NCBI RefSeq assembly: GCF_026127265.1
Contig: NZ_WWFG01000001.1
Span: 1,494,501-1,558,500, forward strand
DNA length: 64,000 bases
Reading direction: 5' to 3'
Origin: Nostoc sp. KVJ3
GTDB taxonomy: Bacteria; Cyanobacteriota; Cyanobacteriia; Cyanobacteriales; Nostocaceae
This document shows, one piece after another, positions 61,001 to 64,000 of the stretch (the stretch's first letter is position 1; every line of letters begins with the position of its first letter). The notes beneath the pieces are model-generated. The model had not been told where the DNA came from, did not search any database, and worked only from the letters and a program-made list of their open reading frames with translations. Position numbers and translations under genes: made by a program.

Positions 61001-63585
61001 CAACTGCGGGGTATGCGAGTTACGGTATGGTGGTGTGTGCCTTTTTCGGAGAAATCGAAACAGGTTATGCTTTTGGAAAATTGGCGCTTTCCTTGCTAGA
61101 ACGGTTTAATGCCCGCAAATTCCAGTCGATGATTATGGTTTTGTTTGGGTGCTTTATTCAGCACCGTCAGGCAGCTATCAAGGCAGCCATCCTAACACTT
61201 AAAAGTGGCTATACTGCCGGTATTGAAACTGGTGATTTTCTCTACGCTGGCTACAACATAGCCAGTTACTTCGATCTCAAATTATTCATGGGGGTAGAAC
61301 TGGATAATTGTCAATCAGAAATGGCAGATTATCGGGCTGCTTTGGGACAGATGAAACAATCTTCTGCTCAGGTTTATTTGGATATCAAACAGGAAGTGAT
61401 CCAGAATTTTAAAGAACCAGTGACTCAGCCAGATTGCTTGATTGGCACTGCTTACGATGAAACGGTGATGATTCCCAAACACTATGAGGATAATGAACTG
61501 ACTGCGATCGCTCAAGTTTATATCTACAAACTACTACTAGCCTACAACTTTGGCAATTACACCGCTGCCCTAGGCCATATCTCCCAAGCCAAACAGTGTT
61601 TAATGGCAGTATCGGGAATGCTTTGTGTTCCCTTTTTTCATTTCTATGCAGTCCTGACACACTGGGCGATTTTCTCCACTCAGTCAGAACAGAAGCAAGC
61701 TGAAATTATCACCCAAATAGAAACCCATCAAAACACTCTCCAGCAATGGGCACAGCACGCGCCCATGAATTATTTGCATAAGTGGCAATTGCTTGAGGCA
61801 GAACGGCATCGGGTTTTAGGTAATAAACTAGATGCCATTGAAATGTACGATCGCGCCATTCAACTGGCTCAAGAAAATGGCTACATCCACGAAGAAGCAC
61901 TAGGCAATGAGCTAGCAGCTAAATTCTATCTTGATTGGGGTAAAAAACAATTTGCTCAAATTTATCTGACAAATGCTTACTACGGTTATGCTCGTTGGGG
62001 AGCAAAAGCTAAAGTTGCAGACTTAGAACAACGCTATCCCGAATTATTAGCAACCATACTCCAGCAGCCACAAATCGGCCTCAATCTAGATAATACTATC
62101 ATAAATTTAGCTGCTAAAAATGTCTTATCTAATAGTATAAGTATTTCCAGCAACTTAGATTTAGTTACTGTTTTTAAAGCTTCCCAAGCACTATCGGGTG
62201 AAATTAAACTAGAGCAATTATTATCGAGTTTGATGCAAGTAGTTATCGAAAATGCCGGTGCAGATAAATGCGCTTTGATATTATCTAAAAATCATAATTT
62301 AACTATAGAAGCAACTGCCATTTTAAAAACAACTAGCACAGAAATTCACACCACTTTACAACAATCTATACCTGTAGAATTAAGCCAAGATATTCCAGTG
62401 AGTGTAATTAACTATGTTTCTCGTACCAGTCAAACCTTACTTATTGATAATCCAATCGTTAAAACTTCCCTAACATCTGACCCTTATTTTCAACAGCAGC
62501 AACCCCAGAGTCTTTTGTGTACACCCATCATCAACCAAGGAAAATTAATTGGTATTCTTTATTTAGAAAATAACCTGACCGCAGGGGCGTTTAGCAGCGA
62601 TCGCTTACAAGTTCTCAATCTCCTCACGACTCAAGCCGCAATTTCTTTAGAAAATGCCCAACTTTATCGCCAATCAGAAGATTATTCCCATATTCTGGAG
62701 CAAAAAGTCAAAGAACGCACCCAAGAACTAAACCATTATTGCACTCAATTAGAATCAACACTAGAAGAACTTTACTCTACTCAGGCGCAACTAATTCAAT
62801 CTGAAAAAATGTCTGGATTGGGACAGCTAGTTGCTGGAATTGCTCATGAGATTAATAATCCCATTAATTTTATCTATGGTAATTTAGAACCAGCAAGTGC
62901 ATACGTTGCATCCTTAATTGAATTAAATAATTTATACCAGCGATTATATCCAGAACCATTACCAGAGATTACAGAAAAAATCGCTGATATGGAATTAGAG
63001 TTTATATTGAATGATTTACCAAAACTGCTGTCATCAATGAAGTCTGGAGCAGATCGCATCCGTCAAATTGTGCTGTCACTGCGGAATTTTTCTCGCTTGG
63101 ATGAAGCAGAAATCAAACCAGTAGATATTCATTCTGGTATTGATAGCACTCTTTTAATTTTGCAGCACCGACTGAACAATAATAGCAATTATCCAGAGAT
63201 TAAAGTCATTCAAGAATATGGTCAACTACCTTTAGTTAATTGTTATGCTTCTGCGCTGAATCAGGTGTTTATGAATATTATCAATAATGCTATTGATGCC
63301 TTAGAAGAATTAGATGTCAATCGTCAACCTATAATTGTGATTCGGACTGAATTCCTCAAGCCCCAAAAAGTACTGATTTGCATTGCAGATAACGGTGTAG
63401 GCATAAGTGAATCAGTAAAAAATAAGATATTTAATCCATTTTTTACTACGAAGCCTATTGGTAGGGCTACAGGTTTGGGTTTGTCAACTAGCTACTCGAT
63501 TGTAGTCGAAAAACATGGGGGACGTTTAAGCTGTATTTCTACACTTGGAGAAGGGACAGAATTTATCATTGAAATTCCGGTATGA
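58060..63585 (+). CDS. Giant Ser/Thr kinase - AAA ATPase - GAF - histidine kinase
   Basis: An 1841-residue paralogue of the preceding protein. Order: Ser/Thr kinase (about 8-280; VVIKLLK, HKDIKPSNIL near 133, DFS instead of DFG), AAA-type ATPase (Walker A GFSGIGKT near 336, Walker B VIFLDDLQWAD), TPR-like helical middle, GAF (about 1374-1535), coiled coil, HisKA with H1596 (GIAHEINNP) and HATPase (GTGKG-type box here GRATGLGLS). It lacks the PAS domain of its neighbour. After Walker B it has about 23 extra residues (ASPVGDATRTSRETRPTQCL) encoded by a dispersed repeat at about 59561-59632. It may act with its neighbours as alternative sensors. Confidence 0.92.
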   Translation: MVSTLASIPGYQISEQLYNGSRTLVYRGYQETDHKPVVIKLLKNPYPGLGELVQFRNQYTIAKNLNSPLIIATYSLEPYQNGYALVMEDFGGISLKDYFTRVETLHTTSLEEFLEIAIALCNTLDILYRERIIHKDIKPSNILINPETKQVKLIDFSIASLLPRETQTIISPNILEGTLAYISPEQTGRMNRGIDYRTDFYSLGITFYELLTGEVPFLSNDAMELVHCHIAKPAPLLHTINPQIPSVLSEIVKKLMAKNAEDRYQNALGLKFDLENCLTQLQETGVIGDFEIARRDVCDRFIIPDRLYGRETEVETLLQAFERVSLGATEMMLVAGFSGIGKTAIVNEVHKPIVRQRGYFIKGKFDQFQRNIPFSAFVQAFRDLMEQLLTESDAQIQQWKTNILEAVGENGQIIIEVIPELEIIIGQQTPAPELSGIAAQNRFNLLFQKFTQVFTSAEHPLVIFLDDLQWADSASLKLIELLMADTGHLFLIGAYRDNETALASPVGDATRTSRETRPTQCLVNPAHPLMLTLSEIVKTQAKINTITLTPLSQNQVNQLVADTLKCSETLALSLSELVYQKTQGNPFFATQFLKTLHQDRLIQFNFDSSCWECDITQVSQQALTDDVVEFMALQLEKLPLSTQNVLKLAACIGNQFDLATLAIVLEKSEIETADYLWKALQEGLILPITDVYKFYYDSLRQGEAHISLENSEQMTVTYRFLHDRVQQAAYTLIPDDKKTATHLKIGQLLLENFSEMNQEEKLFDIILHLNLGQALITQVSDRQALAQLNLKAGIKARNSTAYAAARVYVQTGIELLTANCWQSQYELTLNLYIAAAEVAYLNADFESMEHLAGLVLQSAQTILDKIKIYEIQIAAQTAQSRMLEAIAVGREALRQLGVELPNEPDEASIGKAIQTLVSQLQGRRIEELSELPIMTGSTTQAAMQLLAILLPAILQGMPALLPLSSATMVSLSLQFGNTAASTAGYASYGMVVCAFFGEIETGYAFGKLALSLLERFNARKFQSMIMVLFGCFIQHRQAAIKAAILTLKSGYTAGIETGDFLYAGYNIASYFDLKLFMGVELDNCQSEMADYRAALGQMKQSSAQVYLDIKQEVIQNFKEPVTQPDCLIGTAYDETVMIPKHYEDNELTAIAQVYIYKLLLAYNFGNYTAALGHISQAKQCLMAVSGMLCVPFFHFYAVLTHWAIFSTQSEQKQAEIITQIETHQNTLQQWAQHAPMNYLHKWQLLEAERHRVLGNKLDAIEMYDRAIQLAQENGYIHEEALGNELAAKFYLDWGKKQFAQIYLTNAYYGYARWGAKAKVADLEQRYPELLATILQQPQIGLNLDNTIINLAAKNVLSNSISISSNLDLVTVFKASQALSGEIKLEQLLSSLMQVVIENAGADKCALILSKNHNLTIEATAILKTTSTEIHTTLQQSIPVELSQDIPVSVINYVSRTSQTLLIDNPIVKTSLTSDPYFQQQQPQSLLCTPIINQGKLIGILYLENNLTAGAFSSDRLQVLNLLTTQAAISLENAQLYRQSEDYSHILEQKVKERTQELNHYCTQLESTLEELYSTQAQLIQSEKMSGLGQLVAGIAHEINNPINFIYGNLEPASAYVASLIELNNLYQRLYPEPLPEITEKIADMELEFILNDLPKLLSSMKSGADRIRQIVLSLRNFSRLDEAEIKPVDIHSGIDSTLLILQHRLNNNSNYPEIKVIQEYGQLPLVNCYASALNQVFMNIINNAIDALEELDVNRQPIIVIRTEFLKPQKVLICIADNGVGISESVKNKIFNPFFTTKPIGRATGLGLSTSYSIVVEKHGGRLSCISTLGEGTEFIIEIPV
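59561..59632 (+). repeat. Dispersed repeat translated in frame in giant kinase 2
   Basis: CTCCTGTCGGAGATGCTACG is a typical dispersed-repeat core. Compared with the paralogue, the segment adds about 69 bases, a multiple of three, between YRxNE and AHPLMLTL. Confidence 0.7.
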
Positions 63586-63627
63586 TTTTTGCTGTTATTG
63601 TTTAACAACTTCACCCGTATGGGAATA

Positions 63628-63654
63628 CTAAATCTGAAACTCTTCAAGATTTAG
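63628..63654 (+). promoter_or_regulatory. Conserved hairpin at the start site of giant kinase 3
   Basis: CTAAATCTGAA and TTCAAGATTTAG pair as in the second kinase gene, with the bulge moved by a compensating change. It ends four bases before the ATG at 63659. Confidence 0.45.
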
Positions 63655-63658
63655 CAAT

Positions 63659-64000
63659 ATGGTTAACCCTCTTGTCAGTATTCCCGGATATCGCATCAGT
63701 GAAGAACTCTACAATGGTTCTAGAACCCTAGTTTATCGAGGGTATCGAGATAATGACTCATTACCTGTAGTCATTAAACTGTTGAAAAATCCTTATCCTG
63801 GTTTGGGCGAATTGGTGCAGTTTCGCAATCAGTACACAATTGCTAAAAATCTTAATTCGCCCCTAATCATCGCGACTTACAGCCTAGAACCGTACCAAAA
63901 TGGCTATGCGCTGGTGATGGAGGATTTTGGTGGGATTTCTTTAAAAGATTATTTCACCCGTGTAGAGACGTTACATACAACGTCTCTAGAAGAGTTTTTA
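63659..64000 (+). CDS. Third giant Ser/Thr kinase paralogue, cut by the window end
   Basis: The first 114 codons of a gene nearly identical in this part to giant kinase 2: IPGYRISEELYNGSRTLVYR, then VVIKLLKNPYPGLGEL, FRNQYTIAKNLNSPLIIATY and YALVMEDFGGISLKDYF. This is the N-lobe of the Ser/Thr kinase domain. The start ATG and the hairpin before it match the upstream paralogue. The frame runs past position 64000, so the rest of the domain architecture cannot be seen; a full-length protein of about 1800 residues is expected. Confidence 0.93.
   Translation, partial: MVNPLVSIPGYRISEELYNGSRTLVYRGYRDNDSLPVVIKLLKNPYPGLGELVQFRNQYTIAKNLNSPLIIATYSLEPYQNGYALVMEDFGGISLKDYFTRVETLHTTSLEEFL

Overview
The window is chromosomal DNA from a filamentous, probably heterocyst-forming cyanobacterium of the Nostoc type. 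The grounds are the very frequent HIP1 octamer (GCGATCGC), cyanobacterial photosynthesis genes (petN, a CpcS/CpeS-type bilin lyase), an xisH/xisI pair, GAF-rich sensor kinases, an SLH-domain porin, and many small dispersed and miniature inverted-repeat elements between and even inside genes. Genes lie on both strands. I see no rRNA, tRNA or CRISPR array.

Layout. 0-5 kb: shikimate kinase (aroK), an xisH-xisI cassette flanked by two exact 142-bp copies of the aroK 3' end, an orphan antitoxin-like ORF, argB, a TPR membrane protein and a DUF3153 lipoprotein. 5-11 kb: an acyltransferase, an MgtC-like membrane protein, a divergent PEP-synthase-like enzyme and a DUF1361 membrane protein. 11.2-12.9 kb: a complete insertion sequence with 16-bp perfect ends, a 6-bp target duplication and a leader rich in hairpins. 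13-17 kb: cell-envelope proteins (an exported Thr/Pro-rich protein, an SLH porin, a lipoprotein). 17.5-29 kb: a polysaccharide/glycosylation region (GT2-GtrA fusion, GT39, nucleotidyltransferase-phosphomannomutase fusion, two GT4 enzymes) interrupted by an AT-rich DarTG toxin-antitoxin operon. 29.7-34 kb: a secreted propeller-like protein, a phosphoribosyltransferase and a GPH-type symporter.

34-42 kb is a signalling block: a four-GAF histidine kinase, petN with an unnamed 53-residue membrane protein, then a hybrid kinase whose N-terminus matches the ethylene-binding domain of plant ETR1, followed at once by a receiver-histidine kinase. 42-46 kb holds an ERI1-like exonuclease, an exported or membrane-anchored Mn/Fe superoxide dismutase, gene debris (a coproporphyrinogen-oxidase-like tail and a 5'-truncated IS1182-type transposase) and a small putative DNA-binding protein with a repeated near-palindromic motif. 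46-51.6 kb: a HEAT-repeat protein plus bilin lyase, an MFS transporter, a site-2-type protease and a metal-site-deficient metallo-beta-lactamase-fold protein. 51.7-64 kb: a tandem array of giant Ser/Thr kinase-AAA ATPase-GAF-histidine kinase proteins, two complete and a third cut by the window end.

Most worth a second look: the aroK-duplicating xisHI cassette, the ethylene-receptor-like kinase, DarTG, the repeat elements translated in frame inside three signalling or envelope proteins, and the tandem giant-kinase array with its conserved start-site hairpin. All family assignments were made by reading translations and motifs; no database search was run.
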